Source: LC029 sp036676475 (GTDB lineage Bacteria > Bacillota > Bacilli > Aneurinibacillales > RAOX-1). From it: a stretch of DNA of 64,000 bases. Within the stretch, counting starts at the first letter, position 1. Each line of letters opens with the position of its first letter. Made by a program: the position numbers and the translations under genes. The stretch spans positions 1 through 64,000 of the forward strand of contig JAKFCU010000036.1 in assembly GCA_036676475.1 (NCBI GenBank), read 5' to 3'. The notes below the pieces were generated by a model. The model was not told the origin of the DNA, did not search any database, and saw only the letters and a list, made by a program, of their open reading frames with translations. Positions 47,062 through 55,707 of this stretch are shown one piece after another.

Positions 47062-48695
47062 GAAGATGTTGCTTTTGCCTTAGATAAAGGGGTAGGATCC
47101 GTTGAACTGATGATCTCTAGCAATGCTGGCCCCTTGCATTGCAGCAACTTTATCAAAGCATTCTTTAATTGGTCGGGATGTTCAACGCGCCAGCTATCCA
47201 TTCCAAAGGACTGAGCCAGTTTATAGAATTCAGGATTGGTCAGTTCGGTAGCAAATGGATGGAGTCCCATATATTTCATTTTATTTCTCTCCATCCCATA
47301 GGAGTTATTGTTAAATATAATGATTTTGATTGGCAGTTGATAATGGATGGTAGTGGACAGTTCTGTCGTGCTCATGGCAAAGCCGCCATCGCCAGCAATG
47401 GCCACGACTTGACGATTGGGATACAGTAGTTGAGCGGCATTGGCAGCAGGAAGGGCAAAGCCTAGCGTTCTCCACGTACCGGAAAAGACAACCTCTTGCT
47501 CCTTAGATGGAAAGGACCGATTAAACCAGACGGTATGATCGCCAGTATCCAAGGATATAATGGCCTTTGGATCGATCGTATTTCCCAGTTCTTTCATGAC
47601 GACAGAAGGGGCAATGGGGAGTGAGGAATTTTTTCCTTCCTGTTCCATTCTTTCCAACCATTTTCTTCGACCCTCTTGTAACCGTTGCAGCCATATTGGA
47701 TTTAGAGAAGAGTGGCTAGAAAGTTGCTCAAGCAGAGATCGAAGAATGATGGTCGAATCTCCAATAAGAGCAGTATGGAGATTTTTATCCTGCTGAATGT
47801 GATTGGATTCTCTTTCAATTTGAACAATAGGGATGGAAGGAGACAAAAAGTCTTTGGGATACCACATTGCACCTATAATGAGTAAGCCATCACATTCTTT
47901 CATTAATCGTTCAGCTTCTTCACTCCCCCCTTCTCCTATACCGCCCATCATGAGCTTCATATGCTCGGAAATGACTCCTTTCGCACCTAGGCTGCAAATG
48001 ATCCCTGCTCCTAGTTTTTCTGCCAAGAGTGTGATTTCATTTTCGGCCGATTTGGCCCCTTTTCCAGCGAGGATCATTGGCTTTCTACAATTCTTCATAA
48101 ATTCGGCTGCTTTTGTGACTTGGCTGAAGTCACTTGGGTATTCATAATAAATGTTCGAGGAGGAAGACAAAATTTCTGCAAATTGTATTTGCGTAAATAT
48201 ATCCTTTGGAATGGACAGATGGGTCACTGCTTGATATTTAATAGCGGTTGAAACCGCTCGCTCAAGCAGAGGAATAATCGATTGGGGGGAAGCAACAAGA
48301 GCTGAATAGGCAGCTAATGGTTCCATCAATCTTTGCTGATCGATATATTGCTTGCTTTGGGTTCCGATTTTATCGGTCGGAACCTGACCGGTAATGGCAA
48401 GGACAGGAACGTGATCTCCGTAAGCATCACCAAGCCCATTTAACAAATTGGCCATGCCTGGTCCGCTTGTAGAAATACAGACCCCGATTTTTCCTGTTAA
48501 TTTGGCATAGGTCGAGGCCATAAAGCCTGCTGCAGATTCATGCCGAGTTCCGATAAATCGGATTTGATCTTGTTGGGATAGGGCATCGAGAAGTCCCAGA
48601 ATAGCGTCGCCGGGCACTCCAAAAATGGTATTAACTCCAAACTGGTTTAGTTGTTGAAGAATCGCTTCAGCGACAGAACAGGATTTAATCGTCAT
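47058..48695 (-). CDS. Pyruvate oxidase-type thiamine-diphosphate enzyme (YdaP-like)
   Basis: 545 residues. The N-terminal PYR domain has GVNTIFGVPGDAILGLLDAL and the conserved Glu in TRHESAAGFMA. A central FAD/Rossmann-like domain follows. The C-terminal PP domain carries the ThDP motif GDGGFAMSTTELSTTIHYQLPIKIIIFNNN. It resembles pyruvate oxidases more than acetolactate synthase and has no ilvN partner. It would convert pyruvate to acetate or acetyl phosphate. Upstream are a CcpA-like site and two terminator hairpins. Confidence 0.85.
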   Translation of the reverse strand: MTIKSCSVAEAILQQLNQFGVNTIFGVPGDAILGLLDALSQQDQIRFIGTRHESAAGFMASTYAKLTGKIGVCISTSGPGMANLLNGLGDAYGDHVPVLAITGQVPTDKIGTQSKQYIDQQRLMEPLAAYSALVASPQSIIPLLERAVSTAIKYQAVTHLSIPKDIFTQIQFAEILSSSSNIYYEYPSDFSQVTKAAEFMKNCRKPMILAGKGAKSAENEITLLAEKLGAGIICSLGAKGVISEHMKLMMGGIGEGGSEEAERLMKECDGLLIIGAMWYPKDFLSPSIPIVQIERESNHIQQDKNLHTALIGDSTIILRSLLEQLSSHSSLNPIWLQRLQEGRRKWLERMEQEGKNSSLPIAPSVVMKELGNTIDPKAIISLDTGDHTVWFNRSFPSKEQEVVFSGTWRTLGFALPAANAAQLLYPNRQVVAIAGDGGFAMSTTELSTTIHYQLPIKIIIFNNNSYGMERNKMKYMGLHPFATELTNPEFYKLAQSFGMDSWRVEHPDQLKNALIKLLQCKGPALLEIISSTDPTPLSKAKATSS

Positions 48696-48744
48696 AGTTA
48701 AGCCCCCAAAAAGTGATGACTATATAATTGTAGGTTTCCCAACT

Positions 48745-48773
48745 AAAAAAAGTTCCAGTTAGGAACTTTTTAC
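48745..48773 (-). terminator. Second leader terminator upstream of pyruvate oxidase
   Basis: On the minus strand AAAAAGTTCC and GGAACTTTTTTT form a strong hairpin with a U tract. It lies about 50 bases before the gene start. Confidence 0.75.
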
Positions 48774-48800
48774 AGCGGTAAGTGTAAGTCTATATGAGGA

Positions 48801-48833
48801 CAAAAAAAACCATCAAATCCAAGGATTCGATGG
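48801..48833 (-). terminator. First leader terminator upstream of pyruvate oxidase
   Basis: On the minus strand CCATCGAATCC pairs with GGATTTGATGG (one G-U) and is followed by eight U. It ends about 80 bases after the promoter at 48887-48915. Confidence 0.85.
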
Positions 48834-48886
48834 CAAGAAGATAGGAGTGGAGAGAAACCATAACTGCTAGTTAAGGTGTTAAAGTT

Positions 48887-48915
48887 ATTATATACCATCA
48901 AGAAAGCGGTTTCAA
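48887..48915 (-). promoter_or_regulatory. Sigma-A promoter with overlapping cre (CcpA) site
   Basis: On the minus strand TTGAAA and a perfect TATAAT are separated by 17 bases. The sequence TGAAACCGCTTTCT (48901-48914) overlaps the -35 and matches the cre consensus TGWAARCGYTWWCW at 13 of 14 positions. Repression by CcpA is predicted. Confidence 0.8.
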
Positions 48916-49011
48916 TACTTAAATGTAATAATTTTATAAATATTTATATAAAAGAATACTTTGTATTAAAATATAGAAGAAAAGGTTAAACGATAGAGTA
49001 AGGAGCTTGTG

Positions 49012-49284
49012 ATGGTGTACTATGTTTATATGCTTCGTTGTCATGATAAGAGTCTATATACAGGCATAACAAATAACCTGAATAAAAGATTGGCCCTTCA
49101 TAATAATGGAAAGGCCTCTCGTTATACTCGGACAAGATTGCCTGTTGAATTGGTTTATATAGAGACTTGCGAAAACAAGTCTACCGCTTTAAAGAGAGAA
49201 TACAAAATGAAAAGCTTGAAAAAACAAAAAAAAGAACAGCTAGTTCTAAGCTGCCAATTAGAATTAGAGAGGGATGCGCCATAA
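49012..49284 (+). CDS. GIY-YIG nuclease domain protein (YazA/YhbQ-like, UPF0213)
   Basis: 90 residues from ATG 49012 (AAGGAG six bases before; GTG 49009 is possible). The signature VYMLRCHDKSLYTGITNNLNKRLALHNNGKASRYTRTRLPVELVY is the single GIY-YIG module with its Arg and Tyr. A Lys-rich tail follows. It is related to UvrC-type nuclease folds; the stand-alone members' role is unclear. Confidence 0.93.
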   Translation: MVYYVYMLRCHDKSLYTGITNNLNKRLALHNNGKASRYTRTRLPVELVYIETCENKSTALKREYKMKSLKKQKKEQLVLSCQLELERDAP

Positions 49285-49313
49285 TACGACGGATCCCACT
49301 ATTCAATTTTTTG

Positions 49314-49362
49314 CATAACGGAAAATATTATACGCATTAGGCAAAGCCAGTAGCTTTCTTAA
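49314..49362 (+). repeat. Interspersed palindromic repeat, one copy
   Basis: GGAAAATATTATACGCATTAGG then GCCAGTAGCTTTCTTA. It touches the stop of the following minus-strand gene. Confidence 0.82.
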
Positions 49363-49700
49363 TGGACCTGGATGGTATATATTCCACGTTCCGTGCGAAT
49401 TTGGAATTGATTTTCTTTTCTTTGTGCAATCCATGTTCCGAATAAGGGGATTTCATATACATTTTGGGGAAGGTGCTCTTGATTGGATCCACTCATTACG
49501 GTTCCCTGACCATGTAGCAAAAGGGATTGTGGGGATACATAACCATCAGGATCCGTATGTTCGAGCTGACCAAGAGAGATATCAGAAAGTTGAAGTTCAA
49601 CTTGATCTAAATCGCCTTTTTCTTCCTTACTAATCAGAAGGGTACGATGATTCTGCAACTCCAGCCATTGTTTAACCTGATCAACGATTTGGTGATCCAT
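49359..49700 (-). CDS. Conserved-looking protein of unknown function
   Basis: 113 residues, soluble, mainly beta-strand pattern in the C-terminal half (VYEIPLFGTWIAQRKENQFQIRTERGIYTIQV). GGAGGC lies before the ATG. No domain is recognised and no operon partner is seen. Confidence 0.65.
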   Translation of the reverse strand: MDHQIVDQVKQWLELQNHRTLLISKEEKGDLDQVELQLSDISLGQLEHTDPDGYVSPQSLLLHGQGTVMSGSNQEHLPQNVYEIPLFGTWIAQRKENQFQIRTERGIYTIQVH

Positions 49701-49770
49701 TGATAGCCTCCTTAGATTGGTTTCCTGTTTCTAAGCGTACTATTCCCATCATGGAGGCACATTATTGATC

Positions 49771-49877
49771 ATAAGAAAGTTACTGGCTTTAGCCCTATGC
49801 GTATAATACTTGACTGATAAGTATAAGAAAGCTACTAGCTTTAGCCACATGCGTATAATACTTGACTGATAAGTATA
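49771..49877 (-). repeat. Interspersed palindromic repeat, two tandem copies in inverse orientation
   Basis: Units at about 49771-49823 and 49824-49877, each AAGAAAG(T/C)TACT(G/A)GCTTTAGCC then TGCGTATAATACTTGACTGA. The copies are about 90 percent alike. Confidence 0.9.
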
Positions 49878-49908
49878 AAGAAACTCCCATGATTAGGGAG
49901 TTTCATGC
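49874..49908. terminator. Terminator-like hairpin between convergently arranged spacers
   Basis: AAGAAACTCCC pairs with GGGAGTTTC around ATGATTA. The T run is weak on the plus side; on the minus strand TTTCTTT follows, so it could end the 65-residue gene's transcript. Confidence 0.6.
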
Positions 49909-49919
49909 ACTGCTTACGT

Positions 49920-50117
49920 TTATTCCTTAAAATGAATTTGCTCAATTTCGGCGTAAGGAATGACTTCAAAGTGATAGTCTCCTCCATGTACCAGAAGGAC
50001 TACCTGTTCAGCAGATGTATTGTAAAGATCGCCAGTTACGGCTCTATCTTTTAGTTTTATCGTTATCGTGGGGTGGTTCTTGACTAGGGGATCTAAAAAT
50101 GACTTATAAGCTAACAT
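49920..50117 (-). CDS. Small LSm/SH3-like protein of unknown function
   Basis: 65 residues. The strand-rich segments ITIKLKDRAVTGDLYN and VVLLVHGGDYHFEVIPYAEIEQIHF suggest a small barrel as in DUF2642/YuzF-type proteins, which are often spore-associated. This is pattern-level evidence only. GGGAGCGG lies upstream of the ATG. Confidence 0.65.
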   Translation of the reverse strand: MLAYKSFLDPLVKNHPTITIKLKDRAVTGDLYNTSAEQVVLLVHGGDYHFEVIPYAEIEQIHFKE

Positions 50118-50216
50118 GACAGCCGCTCCCTCTTCCTAATATTTATTTATTTTATATCGAATAAATATTAATGTAAATAACTTTTTATGCATTGGAGAGA
50201 AGCTTCTTCACGAATG

Positions 50217-50750
50217 CTATTTATCGGTCTGCTGTTCTTGTTCTATCTTTTTATAATATTGCCCTTTTTCCACATAACTTTGTCTAATACGCTGCAGTTC
50301 TGCATAATCCTTTTCTTCTAATTCACGGATCACTTTGGCGGGGGAACCGACAGCCAATGAGCGAGCTGGGATCTTTTTACCGGGAGGCACTATCGTTCCA
50401 GCTCCAATGATCGCTTCTTCCCCAATCTCAGCACCGTCCATGACGATGGCCCCCATTCCAATCATAGCTCCTCTTCTAACGATACAGCTATGTAAAATGG
50501 CATTATGTCCTACAGTAACCTCATCTTCAATAATGAGCGGGTTGCCAGGGCTTTGATGCAAGGTTGAATTATCCTGGATACTTGTTCTTTCCCCTATGAT
50601 CGTAGGAGCAATATCTCCACGTATCACGGTGTTATACCAAATGCTACTTTCTTTTCCTATCGTGACATCACCCGAAACGACACTGCCTTTGGCTAAGAAG
50701 ACGGTTTCGTGAATGTTTGGATAAATATCCATATAGGGAAGTACAGTCAT
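50217..50750 (-). CDS. Gamma-carbonic anhydrase-like protein (YtoA-like)
   Basis: 177 residues from ATG at 50750 (AAGGAGC upstream). Left-handed beta-helix hexapeptides run through GDVTIGKESSIWYNTVIRGD, and the zinc His residues appear as TLHQSPGNP, VTVGHNAILHSC. The family holds gamma carbonic anhydrases and related acyltransferase-like proteins. Whether it has carbonic anhydrase activity is unproven. Confidence 0.92.
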   Translation of the reverse strand: MTVLPYMDIYPNIHETVFLAKGSVVSGDVTIGKESSIWYNTVIRGDIAPTIIGERTSIQDNSTLHQSPGNPLIIEDEVTVGHNAILHSCIVRRGAMIGMGAIVMDGAEIGEEAIIGAGTIVPPGKKIPARSLAVGSPAKVIRELEEKDYAELQRIRQSYVEKGQYYKKIEQEQQTDK

Positions 50751-50920
50751 ACCTTTCAGCTCCTTTTTGTTCTGTAGCGCTATTTTATCATAGTTGAAAA
50801 AGTTAATTCTCTCTCTTGAAAAAAACAAAACATTCTCTGGATTTATACGTCTAATTATAGTGAAATAAGATAGATGGTGTCGATTAACTTGAAGTATTCT
50901 GAGAGAGGAGAGAAAAAGGA

Positions 50921-52807
50921 ATGAATAAATATCGCCTTGGGATCGGCCTCCTATTCCTTTGGTGCATGCTAATCCCTTTGGCAACCGCCCATGCGGATAC
51001 GCCTTCCCTACTGACTATCCAACTCTATCTGGAGGGAAAGAAGATAAGGCCAGATGTCCCTCCTAAAATAGTAGGAGGAAGAACGCTAGTGCCCATCCGT
51101 GTAGTTGCAGAAGGCTTGGGATCGGACGTAAAATGGGACCCCCAATCACAAAAAGTATCCATTTCTAGTGAACGTATGAATTTATCCATGTGGATTGGCC
51201 AGAAGAAAGCCGTGGTAAATGGTCGGGAGGTTGCCATGGATGTTCCGCCGCGAATCGATCAAGGGAGAACGCTCGTCCCCCTTCGTTTTGTCGGAGAATC
51301 GCTGGGAACGGCCGTAGCTTGGGAATCCGCTACTAGCAGTGTTATTGTAAATCAACCCTATGCATTAAGTGCAAATGGAAAAGAGCTTAAAAAAGAAAAA
51401 GTGTTTAAATGGAATGACGAATTGTATCTTCCGCTAGAAACTTTAAGTCCCTACATAGGAGCTGTTTTTCAATCTTCAAAGGATGATAAAGCGGATCGAC
51501 TGATTTATAAGGATCGGAATGTCGATCTAGCCCAATATGGCAAGAATCAGCTAAAGCTAAAAAAACTGGATGTTGGTTGGGTTATTCCCGAGTCTATTCT
51601 ACAAAAAGAGTTTGCAGCGAAAGTAACCCTTACAAAAGGGAATCTTGTTTCCCTAATAAAGGTGAGTGAGCCTCAGGTAAAGGTGAGTGAGCTCCAGGCG
51701 GTAAAGGTGAATAACGGGAAAATTGTTATCCAATCCTCTTCTCCTATGCCCCCCAAGCATTTTCTCATGAGCGGTCCGGATCGACTGGTTATTGATTTGC
51801 CTAATACGGTGATCAGTGAACAGATAAAGGAAATAGCTGACTTTAAGGATGGAGTCGGTATCGTAGATAAATCGGCTACGGTTACGGCTGCAGCGAAAGG
51901 AAATGCGGATTTGACTTCACTGGAATCACGCGGAGGAACAAAGCTGGCTTTAGACGGTAATCCTCTTCTGCAGCAACCGAATTCGGGAATGAGTTCAATG
52001 GATAAAGCTAAAAACGAAGAGGTAATCTTAGATGGTTCAGAACTAGTGCTAAAAGAAGAGGTCATTCAGGAAGCTTCCGAACTAGACAATACAGTACAAA
52101 AAGAGGTAACTCCCGACCATTTGATCCGGGAAATTCGCTTTAGTCAATTTTCTTTGGAGCCCCAAACGGTTAGAGTGGTTATCGAATTGGCACAAAAGGC
52201 AAAATATGAAATGGATCAAACTGAATCCGGTCTAGAAGTAACCTTTCAGCCACTTCCGAAAAAGAATGGATTTGTTATTGTACTGGATCCAGGTCATGGG
52301 GGATCTGACCCCGGTGCAAAGGGTGTAGGCGGAAACTGGGAAAAGGAATTTACTTTAACCGTATCCCGATTGCTGAGAGAAGAACTCAAAAATTATCAAG
52401 AGATACAGGTCATGGAAACAAGAACAGAAGATGTCTATCCGACTTTGCCAGAGCGAGTAAAATTAGCGAATGATATGCATGCGGATTTGTTTTTGTCCAT
52501 CCATGCCAATTCTTTTAAAAAGCCACAGACCAGAGGTACAGAAACCTTCTATTTTCATGAGAAAAGTGTAAATTTCGCTCGTGTGCTTCATGAGCATTTG
52601 GTCCAGGCAACAGGATTCCCGGATCGTGGAGTGAAAGAGTCAGGGTTTTATGTCATCAAAAATACGACAATGCCATCGAGTTTAGTTGAAATTGGATTTT
52701 TAACGAATGAGCTAGAGAACAGTCAAATGCTAGATCAAGCCTTTCAAGCCAAAGTGGCTAAGGCATTAGCAGAAGCCATCTATGAATACTACACATCCTA
52801 TCAATAA
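50921..52807 (+). CDS. N-acetylmuramoyl-L-alanine amidase with copper-amine-oxidase-like N-terminal domains
   Basis: 628 residues. A signal peptide ends near ATAHA (about 26). Copper-amine-oxidase N-like repeats follow (VPIRVVAEGLGSDVKWD, VPLRFVGESLGTAVAWE). AMIN-like beta regions are at about 240-290 and 400-445, split by a Glu-rich linker, and a C-terminal Amidase_3 domain spans about 450-625. Zinc ligands lie in VLDPGHGGSDPG, NWEKEFTL and LSIHANS, and the catalytic Glu in SLVEIGFLTN. It cuts the bond between MurNAc and the stem peptide outside the cell. Confidence 0.95.
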   Translation: MNKYRLGIGLLFLWCMLIPLATAHADTPSLLTIQLYLEGKKIRPDVPPKIVGGRTLVPIRVVAEGLGSDVKWDPQSQKVSISSERMNLSMWIGQKKAVVNGREVAMDVPPRIDQGRTLVPLRFVGESLGTAVAWESATSSVIVNQPYALSANGKELKKEKVFKWNDELYLPLETLSPYIGAVFQSSKDDKADRLIYKDRNVDLAQYGKNQLKLKKLDVGWVIPESILQKEFAAKVTLTKGNLVSLIKVSEPQVKVSELQAVKVNNGKIVIQSSSPMPPKHFLMSGPDRLVIDLPNTVISEQIKEIADFKDGVGIVDKSATVTAAAKGNADLTSLESRGGTKLALDGNPLLQQPNSGMSSMDKAKNEEVILDGSELVLKEEVIQEASELDNTVQKEVTPDHLIREIRFSQFSLEPQTVRVVIELAQKAKYEMDQTESGLEVTFQPLPKKNGFVIVLDPGHGGSDPGAKGVGGNWEKEFTLTVSRLLREELKNYQEIQVMETRTEDVYPTLPERVKLANDMHADLFLSIHANSFKKPQTRGTETFYFHEKSVNFARVLHEHLVQATGFPDRGVKESGFYVIKNTTMPSSLVEIGFLTNELENSQMLDQAFQAKVAKALAEAIYEYYTSYQ

Positions 52808-52825
52808 TAGGACAAGTTATTATGA

Positions 52826-52853
52826 AGCAGACCTTAAGGGTCTGTTTTTTCTT
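52826..52853 (+). terminator. Terminator after the amidase gene
   Basis: GCAGACC pairs with GGGTCTGT around TTAA. TTTTTT follows. Confidence 0.88.
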
Positions 52854-52906
52854 GCACTCATCGGAGAGTATTATACGCATGGAGCTAAGCCAGTAGCTTT
52901 CTTATC
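52854..52906 (+). repeat. Interspersed palindromic repeat, one copy
   Basis: CGGAGAGTATTATACGCAT then GCTAAGCCAGTAGCTTTCTT, immediately after a terminator. Confidence 0.87.
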
Positions 52907-52974
52907 CACTCACTTTCATGTGGGTTAAGCATATGTTACAATCGGCTTAGGTCAGTCCATTATAGGAGATGAGA

Positions 52975-53871
52975 TTGTTGAACCTAAACCAGCTGAAGGC
53001 ATTGGTAAAGGTTGTGCAAACGGGAAGTTTTAAAGAAGCAGCACGCCATCTTCATGTTTCACAGCCAGCTATTACGCAAAGAATTCAGGCATTAGAAGAA
53101 TACATGAAAACAAGACTTCTCTCAAAGGATTCAGAGGGTGTACAGCTAACCAGTCATGGAAGGACGTTATACGAAAGGTCGTTGGAAATCCTTTGTATAT
53201 GGGAGCAAGTAGAAAAGGAGATTTGGGGCACCAAAGTGTCAGGGAAGCTGATCATTGGAGCCAGTACTATTCCCTCCGAATATTTGTTGCCACCGATGTT
53301 AAAGGCCTATCGGAATGTTTATCCTGAAGTAAAGCTGCAGCTTAAAATTTCCGGTACGTCAGAGGTGATTCGGTGGTTACGTGAACGCACGATCGAAGTG
53401 GCAATTACTGGTGAACCAATGGCAACAGAAGGGGTGGAGTCATTTCCGTTAGCAGCAGATCAAATGAAATTAATTGTTCCTACCGATTGGGTATGGCCGA
53501 CCACTTTTTCGCATATGGAGATGCTTGCTGAAACCGATTGGATTATGCGTGAACCGGAATCGGATACGAGGCGGACACTCGAGGTATATCTTACGAGAAA
53601 AGGAATCGATGCTTCCCGATTGCATATTTCTGGACAAGTGGAAAGTACGGAATCCGTAATTGCCTCTGTCGAGGCTGGATTGGGAATATCGGTGGTGTCC
53701 TCCCTTGCTGCAGAAAAAGCCGAAAAACTGGATCGAATCCAAGTGATAGATTTGCCAGACTTTATGATGCTCAGAAAATTTTATTGTTCCTATCTGACTG
53801 ATCAGCGAAATCAATCTGTGATTTCTACATTCATTAGTTTTTTAAAGACCAAAAGCACCATCGATCAATAG
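52975..53871 (+). CDS. LysR-family transcriptional regulator
   Basis: 298 residues from TTG 52975 (AGGAG seven bases before; ATG 52969 lies too close). The winged HTH is LNQLKALVKVVQTGSFKEAARHLHVSQPAITQRIQALEEYM, and the periplasmic-binding-like effector domain runs from about 90 to the end (IIGASTIPSEYLLPPMLKAYRNVYPEV). It is read in the same direction as the ABC transporter genes 150 bases downstream and is a plausible regulator of them. It resembles CysL/CbbR-type regulators of sulfur or carbon genes. Confidence 0.92.
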   Translation: MLNLNQLKALVKVVQTGSFKEAARHLHVSQPAITQRIQALEEYMKTRLLSKDSEGVQLTSHGRTLYERSLEILCIWEQVEKEIWGTKVSGKLIIGASTIPSEYLLPPMLKAYRNVYPEVKLQLKISGTSEVIRWLRERTIEVAITGEPMATEGVESFPLAADQMKLIVPTDWVWPTTFSHMEMLAETDWIMREPESDTRRTLEVYLTRKGIDASRLHISGQVESTESVIASVEAGLGISVVSSLAAEKAEKLDRIQVIDLPDFMMLRKFYCSYLTDQRNQSVISTFISFLKTKSTIDQ

Positions 53872-53892
53872 ATGGGGCATTGGTCTTTTTTG
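53845..53892 (+). terminator. Terminator after the LysR gene
   Basis: GACCA..CCATC pairs with GATGG..TGGTC and is followed by TTTTTT. It overlaps the stop codon. A partial repeat unit (ACTTATCGATAAG) follows at 53894-53906. Confidence 0.8.
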
Positions 53893-53928
53893 CACTTATC
53901 GATAAGAACATTCGGAAGTTCCAAACGC

Positions 53929-54002
53929 TTTACATCGAACAAAGTGGTTTAGTATAATTTTTAGTGATTTGAAATATAAGTTATTGTTAACGTTAGTGAT
54001 AA
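53929..54002 (+). promoter_or_regulatory. Promoter and possible operator of the putative selenate transporter
   Basis: TTTACA (53929-53934) and TATAAT (53953-53958) are separated by 18 bases. Downstream, TTAT..TTAACGTTA..ATAA (53981-54002) is a near-palindrome ending just before the SD. It could be a regulator site or an mRNA hairpin at the ribosome site. Confidence 0.6.
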
Positions 54003-54018
54003 AGAAGGGAGAAATGAA

Positions 54019-54915
54019 ATGAGGAAAGTAATGGTATCTATCCTAGCTGTCATGGTGTTCAGTTTATTGGCAGCATGTTCCCAGCAGAATGATAATGGAT
54101 CCACAACGCCTACCCCAGAAGAGAAGCCTGTATTTAAAATTGGTGCAATTCCAGATCAAGACGTGTCGGAGTTGGCTCGAAATTTTGATGAAATCTCGAA
54201 ATATCTAAGTGAACAAACGGGGCTGAAGGTGGAGTATGCTCCATCACAGGATTATGCAGCATTGGTTACAGCATTTCAAAGAGGAGAAGTTCATCTCGCT
54301 TGGTTTGGTGGCTTAACCGGAGTTCAAGCAAGAAATCTTGTTCCGGAAGCGGAAGCGATTGCCCAAAGACCGAGCGATGAGCAATTCCATTCTATTTTTA
54401 TCGTGCAAAAGGATCTGAATGTGAATAAGCTCGAAGATGTAAAGGGACTAAGCTTTACCTTTGGCAGTGAAAGTTCCACTTCAGGACACCTGATGCCGCG
54501 TTTCTTCTTAATGGAAGCTGGAATCGACCCTGAAAAAGATTTTGATGGTAAGCCCAATTATTCTGGCTCCCATGATAAAACATATAAACTTGTGGAATCC
54601 GGGGCTTTTCAGGTAGGTGTGTTAAATGAAAAGGTATGGCATAAGGCTGAAACGGAAAAACTGGTGGATTTAAATAAGGTTAAAGTATTTAAAACTACTC
54701 CTGCATATTACGACTATCATTGGACGATTAATTTGGTAGATGAGCAGTTTGGAGAAGGTACAAAGCAGAAAGTGAAGGATGCCCTGCTGTCCATGAATAA
54801 GGAGAATAATGCTGCTGTACTCGATTTTTTTCAAACCGATAAATTTATTGAGACCAACAATGAAAATTATGTTGCAATCGAACAGGTGGCTAAACAGCTA
54901 AACATTATCAAGTAG
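54019..54915 (+). CDS. Putative selenate ABC transporter substrate-binding lipoprotein (PhnD-like family)
   Basis: 298 residues. A lipoprotein signal ends FSLLAAC (Cys at about 20). The body carries IGAIPDQDVSEL, DYAALVTAFQRGEVHLAWFGGLTGVQAR, DEQFHSIFIVQKD and the hallmark FTFGSESSTSGHLMPRFFL. The IPDQD and VQAR/GSESSTSG set matches my knowledge of the PhnD-related family annotated as putative selenate binding proteins, distinct from phosphonate PhnD. Three selenoprotein candidates in the window fit. Phosphonate, phosphite or sulfonate remain possible ligands. Confidence 0.82.
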   Translation: MRKVMVSILAVMVFSLLAACSQQNDNGSTTPTPEEKPVFKIGAIPDQDVSELARNFDEISKYLSEQTGLKVEYAPSQDYAALVTAFQRGEVHLAWFGGLTGVQARNLVPEAEAIAQRPSDEQFHSIFIVQKDLNVNKLEDVKGLSFTFGSESSTSGHLMPRFFLMEAGIDPEKDFDGKPNYSGSHDKTYKLVESGAFQVGVLNEKVWHKAETEKLVDLNKVKVFKTTPAYYDYHWTINLVDEQFGEGTKQKVKDALLSMNKENNAAVLDFFQTDKFIETNNENYVAIEQVAKQLNIIK

Positions 54916-54921
54916 GAGTAG

Positions 54922-55707
54922 ATGGTGATGTTACAGAGAGAAAAATTTAATTTAACTAAAGTGGCTAAATATTACGGGGAGATGATGGCATTATCTCCTC
55001 TTTCTTTTCGTATTGAACAAGGGGAGATCGTTGCGTTAATTGGTCCCAGCGGGGCTGGGAAGACAACATTATTAAATATTTTGGCCCATATTCATAAACC
55101 GGATGAAGGGGAGGTACACATCGATGGATTGCCAATTTATGGGTATGCCACAGGAAAGCAACTTGCGCGAAAGGTCGGGATCATTAGACAGCAATTTGAT
55201 TTAGTCCCCTCTTTGCCTGTGATTCATAACGTGCTAGCAGGTCGGTTAGGAGAATGGGGTCTTGCCAAATCTCTTTTATCCTTTATCATCCCACAGGATA
55301 AAGGTCAGGCTGAGATGGCATTGGATCGAGTGGGATTGATCAATAAAATCTATGAAAAGACGGCTAACTTATCTGGAGGAGAGCAGCAACGTGTAGCTTT
55401 AGCCCGCTTACTCGTGCAAAAGCCAGAAATCATTTTGGCTGATGAACCGGTCTCTTCTTTAGATCCCGCACGTGCGGAAGATATTCTTTCCATGCTTGTG
55501 CACTTAGTTCAAGAAGAGAATCAAACATTAGTTGCAAGCCTTCACTCGGTAGAATTAGCAAAAAAATATTTCAACCGCATCATTGCATTGAGAGGCGGAA
55601 AGATCTTTTTTGACCTTCCCACTGAAAAAGTAACGGATCAAGATCTTGCCGAGCTTTATTATCTCATGGAGTTGAACGAAAATGCAGAAGCTGCTCTACT
55701 TTCATAA
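54922..55707 (+). CDS. ABC transporter ATP-binding protein (PhnC-like)
   Basis: 261 residues from ATG 54922; ATG 54928 is also possible. Walker A is GPSGAGKTT, the signature is LSGGEQQRVALARLL, Walker B is IILADEP, followed by SLDPARAEDIL and the H-loop in ASLHSVELA. It is a PhnC-type import ATPase, seven bases after the binding protein and overlapping the first permease by 26 bases. Confidence 0.93.
   Translation: MVMLQREKFNLTKVAKYYGEMMALSPLSFRIEQGEIVALIGPSGAGKTTLLNILAHIHKPDEGEVHIDGLPIYGYATGKQLARKVGIIRQQFDLVPSLPVIHNVLAGRLGEWGLAKSLLSFIIPQDKGQAEMALDRVGLINKIYEKTANLSGGEQQRVALARLLVQKPEIILADEPVSSLDPARAEDILSMLVHLVQEENQTLVASLHSVELAKKYFNRIIALRGGKIFFDLPTEKVTDQDLAELYYLMELNENAEAALLS

Noticed and set aside
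48745..48890. T-box or known riboswitch in the pyruvate oxidase leader
   Set aside because: No T-box sequence, specifier stem or known aptamer signature is visible; the leader is too short for most classes.
49771..49877. Promoters inside the repeats (TATAAT and TTGACT occur in each unit)
   Set aside because: In each unit TATAAT precedes TTGACT, and across tandem units the gap is about 40 bases, too long for a sigma-A promoter.
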